From assembly GCA_020026275.1 (NCBI GenBank), contig JAHHQQ010000009.1:8595-72594 (forward strand): 64,000 nt of DNA, in the 5' to 3' direction. The translations under genes and the position numbers were made by a program. This DNA is from Bacteroidales bacterium. Its GTDB lineage: Bacteria > Bacteroidota > Bacteroidia > Bacteroidales > UBA932. A model generated the notes under the pieces. It saw only the letters and a list, made by a program, of their open reading frames with translations, ran no database searches and was not told the origin of the DNA. Shown piece by piece: positions 16,665 to 25,494 of the stretch (positions are counted from its first letter, which is position 1; each line of letters starts with the position of its first letter).

Positions 16665-17528
16665 ATGAAAAGATCAATGATTTTTTTGACCATTCTGGTC
16701 CTGTCATTCCTGTCTTTTGTCAGCATTTATGCCGGCGGACCCAATAGGTGTGTACCGCTTAGACCGGTTACAGAAAAGAATCTTCCTTTTCAGTCTGGAG
16801 AGAAATTGTATTTTGGCATTTATACGAAAGTGGGGCTGGTCAATGCCAATGTCGCCAAGGCCGTCCTTTCAGTAGATACGACTCGTCTCAACGGAAAAGT
16901 GGTTTTCCATTCACGTGTAGATGGCCGTATCAACAAATTCTACAATGCGTTCTTCAAGGTCCGTGAGAATTTTTCTGCCTGGTTGGATGCTGAGGATATG
17001 CGCCCTTTGAAATATGAGCGGGATACTCGTGAGGGTGGTTATACCGCTCATGATATTTATGTCTATAATTGGGATGAGATCCCGCATATCGATGCTCAGC
17101 TGGATAATAGCAGCAAGGGAAGAAGAGATATCACATTGCCGTTGGACGAGTGCACGTTTGATGTGGTCAGTCTATTTTACAGAGTCCGTAATCTGGATGT
17201 GCTCAGATTGAAGGACAATGATGACTTCATCATGTCTTTTGTGCTGGGAAGCAAAGTGAAGAAGAACAAATTGGTATATATGGGAATGGATACTGTCGAA
17301 CTGGAAGAGTACGGTCCGGTAGATACCTACAAGTTTGGAATCCTGGCGGCCAGGCCTGATGGTACTTTTGAAGATGAATCTGCTGACTCCAACATGTTCA
17401 TCTGGTTCTCTGCAGATCAGAACCGTGTGCCTGTCAGATTCATGGCTCCATTCAGTTTCGGAGCTGTGTCAGGGAAACTCAATACTTGTGCGGGATTGAA
17501 GTTCCCTCTTGGAGGAAAAAGATTATAA
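16665..17528 (+). CDS. DUF3108 domain protein (exported)
   Basis: 287 residues from ATG 16665, which gives a normal signal peptide (basic MKRS, hydrophobic core IFLTILVLSFLSFVSIYA); the in-frame GTG at 16620 would place 15 non-signal residues in front. The mature part matches DUF3108: FQSGEKLYFGIYTKVGLVNA, GRINKFYNAFFKVRENFSAWLD, then FDVVSLFYRVRNLD and a C-terminal RVPVRFMAP strand. These beta-rich periplasmic proteins have no established function; links to envelope assembly are speculative. The next gene begins 15 nt after the stop, so it may lead the rseC-rnf transcript. Confidence 0.85.
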   Translation: MKRSMIFLTILVLSFLSFVSIYAGGPNRCVPLRPVTEKNLPFQSGEKLYFGIYTKVGLVNANVAKAVLSVDTTRLNGKVVFHSRVDGRINKFYNAFFKVRENFSAWLDAEDMRPLKYERDTREGGYTAHDIYVYNWDEIPHIDAQLDNSSKGRRDITLPLDECTFDVVSLFYRVRNLDVLRLKDNDDFIMSFVLGSKVKKNKLVYMGMDTVELEEYGPVDTYKFGILAARPDGTFEDESADSNMFIWFSADQNRVPVRFMAPFSFGAVSGKLNTCAGLKFPLGGKRL

Positions 17529-17542
17529 GAATATTGGATAAT

Positions 17543-17962
17543 ATGGCATCTCAAGAAATTTCCCATAAAGGCAGAATCATATCCATCACTCCTGAAGTGA
17601 CGGAGGTTGAGATTATTTCCAGATCAGCTTGTGGCTCCTGTGCAGTAGCTGGCTTGTGCTCGGCGGCAGAGGTTCAGAAGAAGCTGGTGGAAGTTCCGAC
17701 TGACCCGGAAGGGAAATATGAAGTGGGACAGACAGTTGAGGTCTGTCTGAAACAGTCGATGGGAAACAAGGCGGTGTGGATATCTTATGTGTTCCCTGTT
17801 GCTATATTGATGATTTTAGTAGTATCTTTGTCAGATACTTCGATTGGAGAATTGTATGCCGGTCTGATTGGAATCGGCGGGGTGGGACTTTACTATTTCT
17901 TTGTCTGGCTTTTCAGGGACAAGATAGCGAAGGACTACGTGTTTTATATAAAAGGACTATAA
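17543..17962 (+). CDS. rseC: RseC/MucC-family membrane protein of the RNF operon
   Basis: 139 residues from ATG 17543; the frame is open further upstream but into the previous gene. It has an N-terminal cysteine-rich domain (RSACGSCAVAGLCSAAE, four Cys), then two adjacent membrane segments (about 80-98 and 103-122). RseC-like proteins are linked to the SoxR-reducing/RNF electron-transfer complex, and in Bacteroidetes the gene regularly opens the rnf operon, as here (18 nt before rnfB). The Cys cluster may bind an Fe-S cluster; that is inference. Confidence 0.88.
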   Translation: MASQEISHKGRIISITPEVTEVEIISRSACGSCAVAGLCSAAEVQKKLVEVPTDPEGKYEVGQTVEVCLKQSMGNKAVWISYVFPVAILMILVVSLSDTSIGELYAGLIGIGGVGLYYFFVWLFRDKIAKDYVFYIKGL

Positions 17963-17980
17963 TTAAAAATCGTAATAGTA

Positions 17981-19003
17981 ATGATGTCAACAATCATGTG
18001 GACGATTGCAATCATTGCCGGTCTTGGCCTGGTGCTTGCAATAGTTCTGTATTTTATCGCTGAGAAATTCAAGGTAGAGGAAGATCCTCGGATTGACGAT
18101 GTTGAAAAGACTATGCCTGGTGCTAATTGTGGCGGTTGCGGTTTTGCCGGTTGCCGTGCATTTTCCGAGGCCGCTGTGAAGGCTCCGAACCTTGATAACA
18201 TCTACTGTCCTGTAGGCGGTAACGATGTAATGAAGAAAGTGGCCGCTATCTTAGGCCACGAAGTCAAGGCAAAAACACCTATGGTTGCAGTTCTCCGCTG
18301 TAACGGTACTTGTGAAGTCCGTCCTAAAACGAATGAATATGGCGGATATTCTTCTTGTAGAGTCATGGCAAATCTCTATACGGGAGATACCGGTTGTGTA
18401 TTCGGCTGTCTGGGATGTGGCGATTGCGTGAGTGCCTGCAAATTCGGCGCTCTTTCCTTGGATCCGGTTACCGGACTGCCAGTCATTGACGAAGAGAAAT
18501 GTACTGCCTGCGGCGCTTGTGTCTCCACCTGTCCGAAGAATCTGATCGAACTCAGGAACAAGGGACCAAGAGGAATGCGTATGGTAGTGGAATGCCGTAA
18601 CCAGGACAAGGGTCCGGCTGCCAAGAAAGCTTGTGCCAATGCTTGTATCGGCTGTGGTATCTGCGTGAAGACTTGTAGACACGATGCCATCACATTGGAG
18701 AACAACATTGCGTACATCGATTTCAACAAGTGCAAGTTGTGCCGTGAATGTGAAGCTATGTGTCCTGCTGGAGCCATCCATGGCATCAATTTCCCTAAAC
18801 CATTGGACAAGGCTGCTGTCAAGGCTCGTATCGCTGAGCGTAACCGCAAGGAGAAAGAGGCTGCCGCCGCTGCCAAAGCTGCTGAGGACGCTGTCGCCGT
18901 ACCTGCAGATGCACTAGCTGCAAAACCTGCTGCCAAACCAGCAGAAGTTCCCAAGGTAGAAGTAGAAGTTAAAATGGAAGAAGCTCCCAAGCAGAGCAAA
19001 TGA
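17981..19003 (+). CDS. rnfB: RNF complex subunit B (polyferredoxin)
   Basis: 340 residues. RnfB accepts electrons from ferredoxin and passes them through Fe-S clusters. There is an N-terminal membrane anchor (about 7-27), the Fe-S domain motif ANCGGCGFAGC, then four [4Fe-4S] cysteine sets (CLGCGDCVSAC, CTACGACVSTC, CIGCGICVKTC, CKLCRECEAMC). The tail from about residue 285 is an Ala/Lys/Pro-rich low-complexity stretch, probably a flexible linker. It is longer than the two-cluster proteobacterial RnfB, as usual for anaerobes. A second ATG one codon later is an equally possible start. Confidence 0.96.
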   Translation: MMSTIMWTIAIIAGLGLVLAIVLYFIAEKFKVEEDPRIDDVEKTMPGANCGGCGFAGCRAFSEAAVKAPNLDNIYCPVGGNDVMKKVAAILGHEVKAKTPMVAVLRCNGTCEVRPKTNEYGGYSSCRVMANLYTGDTGCVFGCLGCGDCVSACKFGALSLDPVTGLPVIDEEKCTACGACVSTCPKNLIELRNKGPRGMRMVVECRNQDKGPAAKKACANACIGCGICVKTCRHDAITLENNIAYIDFNKCKLCRECEAMCPAGAIHGINFPKPLDKAAVKARIAERNRKEKEAAAAAKAAEDAVAVPADALAAKPAAKPAEVPKVEVEVKMEEAPKQSK

Positions 19004-19021
19004 TAGAGGAGGAAAAAGTAT

Positions 19022-20386
19022 ATGTTGAAGACATTTTCAATAGGTGGTGTCCACCCAGATGATTGCAAAATCTCAAAAGATTGTAAGATAGAGGTACTTC
19101 CTCTTCCAAAGACCGTGTACATTTCCATGGCCCAGCATCTCGGCGCACCTGCAACACCAATCGTGAAGGCAGGCGACCATGTGAAGGCAGGTCAGGTGAT
19201 TGCTGAACCGGCAGGTTTCATTTCTGCATTTGTCCACTCTTCTGTATCCGGAACGGTGAAGAAGATCGCTCCGCGTCAGGATCTGGCCGGCAGAAATGTC
19301 ATGCATATTGAAATTGAAGTGGAAGGGGATGAATGGATGGAAGGCATTGACCTTTCTGATACCCTGGTCACAGAAATCCCATCCGACAACAAGGTCATTC
19401 TGGACAAGATCAAGGCCAATGGCGTAGTCGGTCTGGGAGGTGCGACCTTCCCAACTCACGTGAAACTGTGCCCTCCTCCAGGAAAGAAGGCAGATTGCCT
19501 GATTCTCAATGGTGCGGAGTGTGAACCATACCTTACTTCCGACTACCGGATCATGCTTGAGAGAAGCAAGGAGATTGTTGTCGGCGCCGCCATCATGAAA
19601 CAGGTGCTTGGTGGTTGTCCTGCCGTGATCGGCATTGAGGAGAACAAACCGGAAGCCATCAAGAAGATGCAGCAAGCTCTCGCTGAATTGCAGGCCAGTG
19701 CCAAAGGTTATGAAGGCATTTCCGTCCAAGTGTTGAAGAAGAAATACCCGCAGGGCGGTGAGAAACAGCTGATCGATGCTGTGATGGGCCGTCAGGTCAA
19801 ATCCATGGCTCTTCCTATCGATGCCGGTGCCGTCGTACAGAATGTCGCCACTTCATTGGCAGTGTATGAGGCTGTCCAAAAGAACAAGCCGCTGGTGACA
19901 AATGTGCTGACTGTGACAGGAAATACACTTCCTGTGGAGAAACAGCACAACTATCTCTTCCGTATCGGTATGCCGCTTTCCTACATCGCAGAATATGCCG
20001 GTGGCGTTCCTGAGGATGCCGCCAAGATTATCAGCGGCGGTCCTATGATGGGCAAGGCAATTGCCAATCTGGATGCGACTACTGTCAAGGGATCTTCTTC
20101 TCTGCTCTATTTCACCAGAGAAATGACCCAGAGAAATCAGGAGTCTGCATGTATCCGTTGTGGCAAATGTTCCGAGGCTTGTCCTATGGGTCTGGAGCCA
20201 TTCCTGCTTCAGAGATATGCCAGAAACGGCATGATGGACGAGCTGGAGAAGAATGCGGTGCAGGATTGTATCGAGTGCGGATGCTGTCTGTACAGCTGTC
20301 CTGCCAACATTCCACTTCTGGATATTATCCGTATAGCAAAAGGAGATGTGACCAGGATTATCCGTTCACGTGCCCCTAAAAAATAA
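19022..20386 (+). CDS. rnfC: RNF complex subunit C
   Basis: 454 residues. RnfC carries the flavin/NADH-binding core and two [4Fe-4S] clusters and is the NAD-facing module. Visible are the N-terminal barrel-sandwich part (AGDHVKAGQVIAEPAGFIS), the glycine-rich nucleotide region VVGLGGATFPTHVKL, LILNGAECEPYL, and C-terminal CIRCGKCSEACPMGLEP and CIECGCCLYSCPANIPL. A GAGGAGG stretch about 10 nt before the ATG is unusual for Bacteroidetes, where Shine-Dalgarno use is weak. Gap to rnfB is 18 nt. Confidence 0.97.
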   Translation: MLKTFSIGGVHPDDCKISKDCKIEVLPLPKTVYISMAQHLGAPATPIVKAGDHVKAGQVIAEPAGFISAFVHSSVSGTVKKIAPRQDLAGRNVMHIEIEVEGDEWMEGIDLSDTLVTEIPSDNKVILDKIKANGVVGLGGATFPTHVKLCPPPGKKADCLILNGAECEPYLTSDYRIMLERSKEIVVGAAIMKQVLGGCPAVIGIEENKPEAIKKMQQALAELQASAKGYEGISVQVLKKKYPQGGEKQLIDAVMGRQVKSMALPIDAGAVVQNVATSLAVYEAVQKNKPLVTNVLTVTGNTLPVEKQHNYLFRIGMPLSYIAEYAGGVPEDAAKIISGGPMMGKAIANLDATTVKGSSSLLYFTREMTQRNQESACIRCGKCSEACPMGLEPFLLQRYARNGMMDELEKNAVQDCIECGCCLYSCPANIPLLDIIRIAKGDVTRIIRSRAPKK

Positions 20387-20410
20387 TCAATTGAAAAAAA
20401 GTTATTGGAA

Positions 20411-21412
20411 ATGAATAAATTATTGGTTTCACCCGCTCCTCACCATCATTCCCCGAACTCTACCAAGAGTCTCATGCGTGACGTGGTGGTGGCTTTGATA
20501 CCGGCAATCGTAGTGTCTGTCGTTTATTATGGTTGGGCCGAGCTGCTCCTGCTTGCCGTGAGCGTGGTTTCTTGTGTAGGTCTGGAATATCTGATAACAA
20601 GATTCTTTCTGAAAAGACCTTCCACAGTCGGAGATTATTCTGCGGTCATCACAGGTCTCCTCCTGGCACTCAACCTTCCTGTCACTACTCCTTGGTGGGT
20701 AGTATTCATCGGAACCGTTGTCGCGATCGGTGTCGCTAAGATGACTTTCGGAGGAATAGGTCAGAATATCTTCAACCCGGCAATTGCTGGTCGTGTGTTC
20801 TTGCTGATCTCTTTCCCTACTTATATGACCGACTGGACCCGTCCTGCTTCCATTGCCAGCGCATGGGGATGCGGTGCAACAGATGCTGTGACCGGTGCTA
20901 CTTCATTGGGGGCCGTCAAAGAAGGCCTGATGACAGGCGCGTCCCTGACAGACATTTCAGCGTATGCTGATTTCTCCTATCTAGACAGGTTGTTTGTCGG
21001 AATGGGGGGCTCTGTGGGAGAACTTTCTGCCATTGCTTTGCTGTTCGGTTTCGGATATCTGCTCGCACGCAAGGTCATCAGACCGCATATCACCCTATCC
21101 ATCTGGGCTACGGTAGCGGTATTCTCCGGAATTCTCTGGCTGGTTGATCCTGCACAGTTCACTGACCCTCTGTTCAACCTCCTGACCGGTGGTATGCTGC
21201 TCGGTTCCATCTTCATGGCAACGGATTATGTGACTTCACCAATGAGTGACTGGGGCTGCATCATATATGGTATCGGTATCGGTCTCATCACGATGGTCAT
21301 CCGTTACTTCGGCGCTTATCCGGAAGGAATGTCTTTCGCCATCCTGATCATGAACTCTGTGGTTCCGCTTATCAATATTGCGTTCCATCATAAAAAATAT
21401 GGGAGGAAATAG
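20411..21412 (+). CDS. rnfD: RNF complex subunit D
   Basis: 333 residues from ATG 20411; a TTG two codons earlier is possible but less likely. A membrane protein with about nine helices. The covalent FMN site is visible as the TGATSLGAV segment (about residue 162), and GDYSAVITGLLLALNLP is a family signature. RnfD takes part in coupling electron flow to ion movement across the inner membrane. The next gene starts 2 nt after its stop. Confidence 0.96.
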   Translation: MNKLLVSPAPHHHSPNSTKSLMRDVVVALIPAIVVSVVYYGWAELLLLAVSVVSCVGLEYLITRFFLKRPSTVGDYSAVITGLLLALNLPVTTPWWVVFIGTVVAIGVAKMTFGGIGQNIFNPAIAGRVFLLISFPTYMTDWTRPASIASAWGCGATDAVTGATSLGAVKEGLMTGASLTDISAYADFSYLDRLFVGMGGSVGELSAIALLFGFGYLLARKVIRPHITLSIWATVAVFSGILWLVDPAQFTDPLFNLLTGGMLLGSIFMATDYVTSPMSDWGCIIYGIGIGLITMVIRYFGAYPEGMSFAILIMNSVVPLINIAFHHKKYGRK

Positions 21413-21414
21413 TC

Positions 21415-21999
21415 ATGGCAGTTAAATCAAATCTTACGAATATGGTTGTCTGCCTGACAGCAACCTGTCTGATCTGTTCAGCAATCTTGGGTGTCGTCTA
21501 TGCTGTGACACTCGAACCGATTGCAGTCACCAATGAAAACATTCTGAAAGCCTCCATCGGCCAGGTCGTTCCTGAAGGCGGAGAAATTTCAGCCAAGATG
21601 GAGCTGGAAGTAGGCGGCATTCCTTCAGAATATTATGTCAGCACCAAGGACGGTGCCGTCGAGGCCTATGCCATCAAATCCCAGACCAACGGTTTCGGTG
21701 GTCCGCTTATTCTGATGGTCGGCATATTGTCAGATGGAACCATCTACAATACATCTGTACTTTCTCACAGTGAGACCCCAGGATTGGGAGCCAAATGTTC
21801 TTCAGATGAGAAATTCTTGTCCCAGTGGAAGGGATTTGACCCTTCTGCAAAGAAATTGTCAGTAACCAAGGATGGAGGTGATGTGGATGCCATCACTGCT
21901 TCCACCATCACATCACGTGCCTTTACACTTGCTGTCGAGAATGCAGTGAAAGCTGCAGCCGCTTTGGCAAGTCAGGGAGAAAATAAACAGGAGGAATAG
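21415..21999 (+). CDS. rnfG: RNF complex subunit G
   Basis: 194 residues with one N-terminal membrane helix (about 9-29) and a periplasmic FMN-binding domain. The motif around the flavin-linked threonine reads DAITASTITS near residue 163, with SHSETPGLGAKC before it, as in RnfG/NqrC proteins. It is the periplasmic flavoprotein of the complex. It is packed between rnfD (2 nt) and rnfE (2 nt). Confidence 0.95.
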   Translation: MAVKSNLTNMVVCLTATCLICSAILGVVYAVTLEPIAVTNENILKASIGQVVPEGGEISAKMELEVGGIPSEYYVSTKDGAVEAYAIKSQTNGFGGPLILMVGILSDGTIYNTSVLSHSETPGLGAKCSSDEKFLSQWKGFDPSAKKLSVTKDGGDVDAITASTITSRAFTLAVENAVKAAAALASQGENKQEE

Positions 22000-22001
22000 A
22001 A

Positions 22002-22589
22002 ATGACAAAATTGCAACTTATAACTAAAGGTCTTGTAAAGGACAATCCTACCTTTGTGCTTTTGCTGGGTATGTGTCCTACCTTGGCAACGACCACTTCT
22101 GCCATCAACGGCATGAGCATGGGTCTTGCTACCATGTTTGTCCTTATTCTTTCAAACATGGCTATTTCTGCTATTGCCAGGCTGGTTCCGGACAAAGTAC
22201 ATATTCCTGTCTATATCGTTGTCATCGCCACTTTCGTGACCGTATTGCAACTGTTGATGCAGGCTTTTGTTCCGGGTGTCTATGCTTCGTTGGGGCTGTT
22301 CATTCCATTGATTGTAGTAAACTGTATTGTATTGGGCCGTGCCGAGGCTTTCGCCAACAAGAACAATGTGGTGGATTCCGCACTGGATGGTTTTGGGGTC
22401 GGTCTCGGATTTACAGCATCCCTTACGGTCATCGGTCTGATCCGTGAAATCTTGGGCAGTGGTTCTGCATTTGGTTTCAAGTTTATGGCTGGAGACGGTA
22501 TGCTCGCCTTTGTCATGGCTCCCGGAGCATTCCTGGTATTGGGCTATCTGATGGTATTGTTCAACAAATTCATCGCAAAGAAGAATTGA
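22002..22589 (+). CDS. rnfE: RNF complex subunit E
   Basis: 195 residues, six predicted membrane helices, with family motifs NPTFVLLLGMCPTLATTTSA and NCIVLGRAEAFA. RnfE and RnfA form an inverted-topology pair in the membrane core that holds an Fe-S cluster between conserved Cys residues; Cys24 in GMCPTLA and the Cys of NCIVLGR are visible. The length is slightly short of the usual 205-230 because of a shorter C-terminus. Confidence 0.95.
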   Translation: MTKLQLITKGLVKDNPTFVLLLGMCPTLATTTSAINGMSMGLATMFVLILSNMAISAIARLVPDKVHIPVYIVVIATFVTVLQLLMQAFVPGVYASLGLFIPLIVVNCIVLGRAEAFANKNNVVDSALDGFGVGLGFTASLTVIGLIREILGSGSAFGFKFMAGDGMLAFVMAPGAFLVLGYLMVLFNKFIAKKN

Positions 22590-22622
22590 TCTTTTGTGAA
22601 TGGAAATTAAAATATTTGGATT

Positions 22623-23222
22623 ATGGAAATTTTATTGATCATTGTATCTGCGATATTTGTCAATAACATCGTATTGTCCCAGTTCTTGGGCATCTGCCCG
22701 TTCCTGGGTGTGTCCAACAAACTGTCCACTGCAACAGGAATGTCGGCTGCTGTATGTTTTGTTATTACTCTGGCCACTTTGGTGACCTATCTGTTGAACA
22801 AATATCTTCTGGTTCCATTCAATCTCACTTTCTTGCAGACCATCTCATTCATTCTGGTCATTGCCGCTTTGGTACAGACTGTTGAAATTGTGCTCAAGAA
22901 GATGAGTCCGTCCCTGTATCAGGCTTTGGGTATCTTCCTTCCTCTGATTACCACCAACTGTACAGTATTGGGTGTATCCATTGTTGTGGTGACCAAGGAG
23001 TTTGCTTTTGGCGGTGCCGCTCACATGCTGAACCTTGGTGAAGCTCTTGTCTATGCTTTCGCCACTTCACTCGGTTATGGTCTGGCAATGGTCATCTTTT
23101 CGGGAATCAGAGAGCATCTTGCCTTGAACAATGTGCCGAAACCATTCAAAGGAATTCCAATCGCTTTGATAACGGCTGGAATTTTAGCGATGGCTTTTAT
23201 GGGATTTTCAGGAATTGCTTAG
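22623..23222 (+). CDS. rnfA: RNF complex subunit A
   Basis: 199 residues, six predicted membrane helices. Conserved segments include NNIVLSQFLGICPFLGVS near the start and LITTNCTVLGVSI around residue 110, carrying the cysteines of the membrane Fe-S site shared with RnfE. It is the last gene of rnfBCDGEA, so the full set of six subunits is present. The complex couples reduced ferredoxin oxidation by NAD+ to Na+ or H+ export. Confidence 0.96.
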   Translation: MEILLIIVSAIFVNNIVLSQFLGICPFLGVSNKLSTATGMSAAVCFVITLATLVTYLLNKYLLVPFNLTFLQTISFILVIAALVQTVEIVLKKMSPSLYQALGIFLPLITTNCTVLGVSIVVVTKEFAFGGAAHMLNLGEALVYAFATSLGYGLAMVIFSGIREHLALNNVPKPFKGIPIALITAGILAMAFMGFSGIA

Positions 23223-23256
23223 TATATTGCAGGCTTAAAAATTAACTTAAAATATT

Positions 23257-23739
23257 ATGAAGAGATTTTTATTGGTAGTAGCAACACTACTTGGCTTTGT
23301 TGCTGTTTCTTCAGCACAGCCTAGAGCGCTTGGTCTCAGATTGGGTGCTTACAATTCAGAATTAAGTTATGAACACATCATGCATGGTGCGGATTTTCTT
23401 GAAATGGAGTTGGGTGCATCTCGTAATGATGATGGTTTTGGTTTTAGGTTCACAGGCATCTATAACTGGATGATTGCCCAGCCGAACTGGACTAACAGAG
23501 GAGAGTGGGGGTTCTATGGTGGTGTCGGCGGTAGTCTCGGTGCTTTGCCATATGATAATGACGATCTGTTTTTTTCAGCTGCCGTTGTAGGCCAATTGGG
23601 CTTGGAATATACCTTTTGGTTCCCTCTTCAGCTTGCGATAGACATTCGTCCTGCCATTGGTCTGGTTGGAAGCCATTTCTATTCTTCAGGATTGGTTGAA
23701 GGTATCTGGCCAACATTAAGTGTCAGATATAGCTTCTAG
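23257..23739 (+). CDS. Small exported beta-barrel-like protein, unknown function
   Basis: 160 residues with a signal peptide (MKRFLLVVATLLGFVAVSSAQ, cleavage near residue 20). The mature part is made of short amphipathic strands with glycine and aromatic residues (ALGLRLGAYNSELSYEH, EWGFYGGVGGSLGALP, LSVRYSF) and ends in Phe, as for an eight-stranded outer-membrane barrel. I do not recognise a specific family. It lies 34 nt after rnfA and before a strong terminator, so it may ride on the rnf transcript. Confidence 0.75.
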   Translation: MKRFLLVVATLLGFVAVSSAQPRALGLRLGAYNSELSYEHIMHGADFLEMELGASRNDDGFGFRFTGIYNWMIAQPNWTNRGEWGFYGGVGGSLGALPYDNDDLFFSAAVVGQLGLEYTFWFPLQLAIDIRPAIGLVGSHFYSSGLVEGIWPTLSVRYSF

Positions 23740-23760
23740 AAGAACGTCATTGAACAAATA

Positions 23761-23801
23761 ATCAGGATGTATCCGTCAAGGATGCATCCTGATTTTATTT
23801 T
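23761..23801 (+). terminator. Strong intrinsic terminator after the rnf operon region
   Basis: A 14-bp stem (ATCAGGATGTATCC with its partner, one T-G pair) and a GTCAA loop are followed by TTTATTTT. It ends the plus-strand transcript before the convergent minus-strand gene. Confidence 0.88.
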
Positions 23802-23814
23802 GGAGGGAACCGGT

Positions 23815-24300
23815 TCAGCGATGGTCCCGGATCAGTTTTTCCAGGGCGGCGGCTTCTTTTTCCCCGAATGGGGTATTGAGCATGACAAGCATTCCGACAA
23901 TTACCAGAGCACAGAATGCAATCAACAAAATGTGAAGCACTTGCGGTTGAGGTACAATGGCCTTTCCCAGTCCCCAGAACGCTCCCAGGATGAGGATGAG
24001 GATGAGCACGTCGCTGGTTCTGCCTGCCTTGGTGCCACCATAGATGTGTATATGGAACTGGCCGTCATCAGGAATTCCGTCCTCCTTTTCATTGTGCCTG
24101 TTGATCTTGCACACCATATATTGTGTCCGGAGACCGGTTGAATAATCAATCCAGAATTCGCCGTTTCCTGCGTGTCCGACATTCTTGAAATGTGCATGTA
24201 GGTCTTCCCATACTTCTTCCCAGAGGACATCTTCTGTCTTTCCGGAAACCATTTCAAACGAACTGATTTCTTTCAGACTGATATTGTTGTCAAATTCCAT
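23815..24300 (-). CDS. Hypothetical protein with two C-terminal membrane segments
   Basis: 161 residues, not recognised. Residues 1-95 look soluble (MEFDNNISLKEISSFEM, then FWIDYSTGLRTQYMVCKINRH), followed by two adjacent hydrophobic segments (about 98-113 and 121-141) and a short charged tail (GEKEAAALEKLIRDHR). There is no signal peptide, so the N-terminal domain should be cytoplasmic. A matching -7 element lies 22 nt upstream. It is convergent with the rnf region and divergent from the DUF4252 gene. Confidence 0.7.
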   Translation of the reverse strand: MEFDNNISLKEISSFEMVSGKTEDVLWEEVWEDLHAHFKNVGHAGNGEFWIDYSTGLRTQYMVCKINRHNEKEDGIPDDGQFHIHIYGGTKAGRTSDVLILILILGAFWGLGKAIVPQPQVLHILLIAFCALVIVGMLVMLNTPFGEKEAAALEKLIRDHR

Positions 24301-24321
24301 GATTTTTGTTGTTTTTCAGGG

Positions 24322-24329
24322 CAAAGATA
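24322..24329 (-). promoter_or_regulatory. Candidate -7 promoter element for the hypothetical membrane protein
   Basis: Minus-strand TATCTTTG matches TAnnTTTG 21 nt before the ATG. No convincing -33 TTTG at the right spacing. Confidence 0.5.
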
Positions 24330-24393
24330 AATAATTTGTAACAATTATTGACTTTCTTCGTCTGTATAGTAGAAACTACAAGTAAGAACGAAT

Positions 24394-24981
24394 ATGAAAG
24401 GATTCCGAATGATACTCTGGGTCGGTTGCTTCCTGATGGGAATGAACAGCATGCAGGCAAATCCACTGCCGGAAGAAAATAACGTGGTGCGGCCGCTTGC
24501 TGTGGAAGAGCCGGTGGGGGAAGTGATTGCCGAGACGGAACTGGATGCGGTTCCCTATGGCAATATGCGTCAGCTGATGAGGCGTTATCGTTGGAAATCG
24601 GGCGTGATCGGATTTTCAATGGGCAGGCTGGGCCTTTCTATTCTGAGAACCTTCATTGATGAACCGGCCGCAAAACAGGTTCTTCGGGACATGAGGAAGG
24701 TGAATTTTCTCATTGTGAAGAGAGATGCGGTCCAGACACGGCTGCTGGATAATCTGCAGGCAGACTATGAATTGCAGAAGAGGGGATATGATTCCTTGCT
24801 GGAGGTGAATTCGGAAGGTGACAAGGTAAGTGTCATCGGAATACTTTCCCCGGACAAGGAGAAGATAAAGGAACTGGTCTTCTATGTTTCGGAAGATTCG
24901 GGGGATGTCGTGATGATGGACCTGATTGGCAGGATGGATACGAAAGACTTGATGAATTTGCTGGAAGAAGCAATGAAATGA
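24394..24981 (+). CDS. DUF4252-like exported protein, first of the sigma-factor cluster
   Basis: 195 residues. A signal peptide (about 1-22) is followed by a linker, then an alpha/beta domain with ILRTFIDEPAAKQVLRDMRKVNFLIVKRD, VSVIGILSPDKEKIKELVFYV and the end VVMMDLIGRMDTKDLMNLLEEA. This last block is typical of DUF4252 proteins. Function is unknown. In Bacteroidetes such genes commonly sit beside an ECF sigma factor and a putative anti-sigma gene, as here. It is followed by the sigma factor with 6 nt between stop and ATG. Confidence 0.72.
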   Translation: MKGFRMILWVGCFLMGMNSMQANPLPEENNVVRPLAVEEPVGEVIAETELDAVPYGNMRQLMRRYRWKSGVIGFSMGRLGLSILRTFIDEPAAKQVLRDMRKVNFLIVKRDAVQTRLLDNLQADYELQKRGYDSLLEVNSEGDKVSVIGILSPDKEKIKELVFYVSEDSGDVVMMDLIGRMDTKDLMNLLEEAMK

Positions 24982-24987
24982 CAGGTG

Positions 24988-25494
24988 ATGGAGCAAGTGG
25001 AATTTGAAAACAGATGGTTTCCCTATCAGGAGAATTTCTATCGTCTGGCTTTTCATCTCATGGCATCGGAATCGGATGCGATGGATGTGGTGCAGGATGT
25101 CTATGTCAAACTATGGACCCAACGGGACCGGTTGACGGACATCTCTTCTCCCAAAGCCTACGGACTGGTCCTGGTGCGGAATGTGTGCCTGGACAGTTTG
25201 CGGCAGAAGGTGAAAGTGGGTACTTTGGACGAAGTTGTTCTCCAGAAGACCAATATGGATAATCCGGAAAGCCGGCTTTGTCTCAAGGAACGAGTCCGGC
25301 AAGTGGAACAGCTGATAGAAGACCTGCCGGAAGACCAGAGGCAGTTGATAGTCATGAAATTCTACCAGAACCGGGATCATGAGCAAATTGCCCGGGCAAC
25401 TGGTCTGTCTCAGGTAAATGTGAGAGTGAAGATCAGCCGGGCACGGAAGTTTATCAGAAAAATGATACAAAAACAGGAAAATGATGAAAAATGA
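24988..25494 (+). CDS. ECF-type RNA polymerase sigma factor
   Basis: 168 residues from ATG 24988 (a GTG one codon earlier is possible). Region 2 is visible as YRLAFHLMASESDAMDVVQDVYVKLW and region 4 as LPEDQRQLIVMKFYQNRDHEQIARATGLSQVNVRVKISRARKF. There are no extra domains. It directs RNA polymerase to a subset of promoters, likely including its own operon. The gene downstream overlaps its end by about 11-14 nt and codes for a single-pass membrane protein, the usual arrangement for a sigma/anti-sigma pair. Confidence 0.93.
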   Translation: MEQVEFENRWFPYQENFYRLAFHLMASESDAMDVVQDVYVKLWTQRDRLTDISSPKAYGLVLVRNVCLDSLRQKVKVGTLDEVVLQKTNMDNPESRLCLKERVRQVEQLIEDLPEDQRQLIVMKFYQNRDHEQIARATGLSQVNVRVKISRARKFIRKMIQKQENDEK

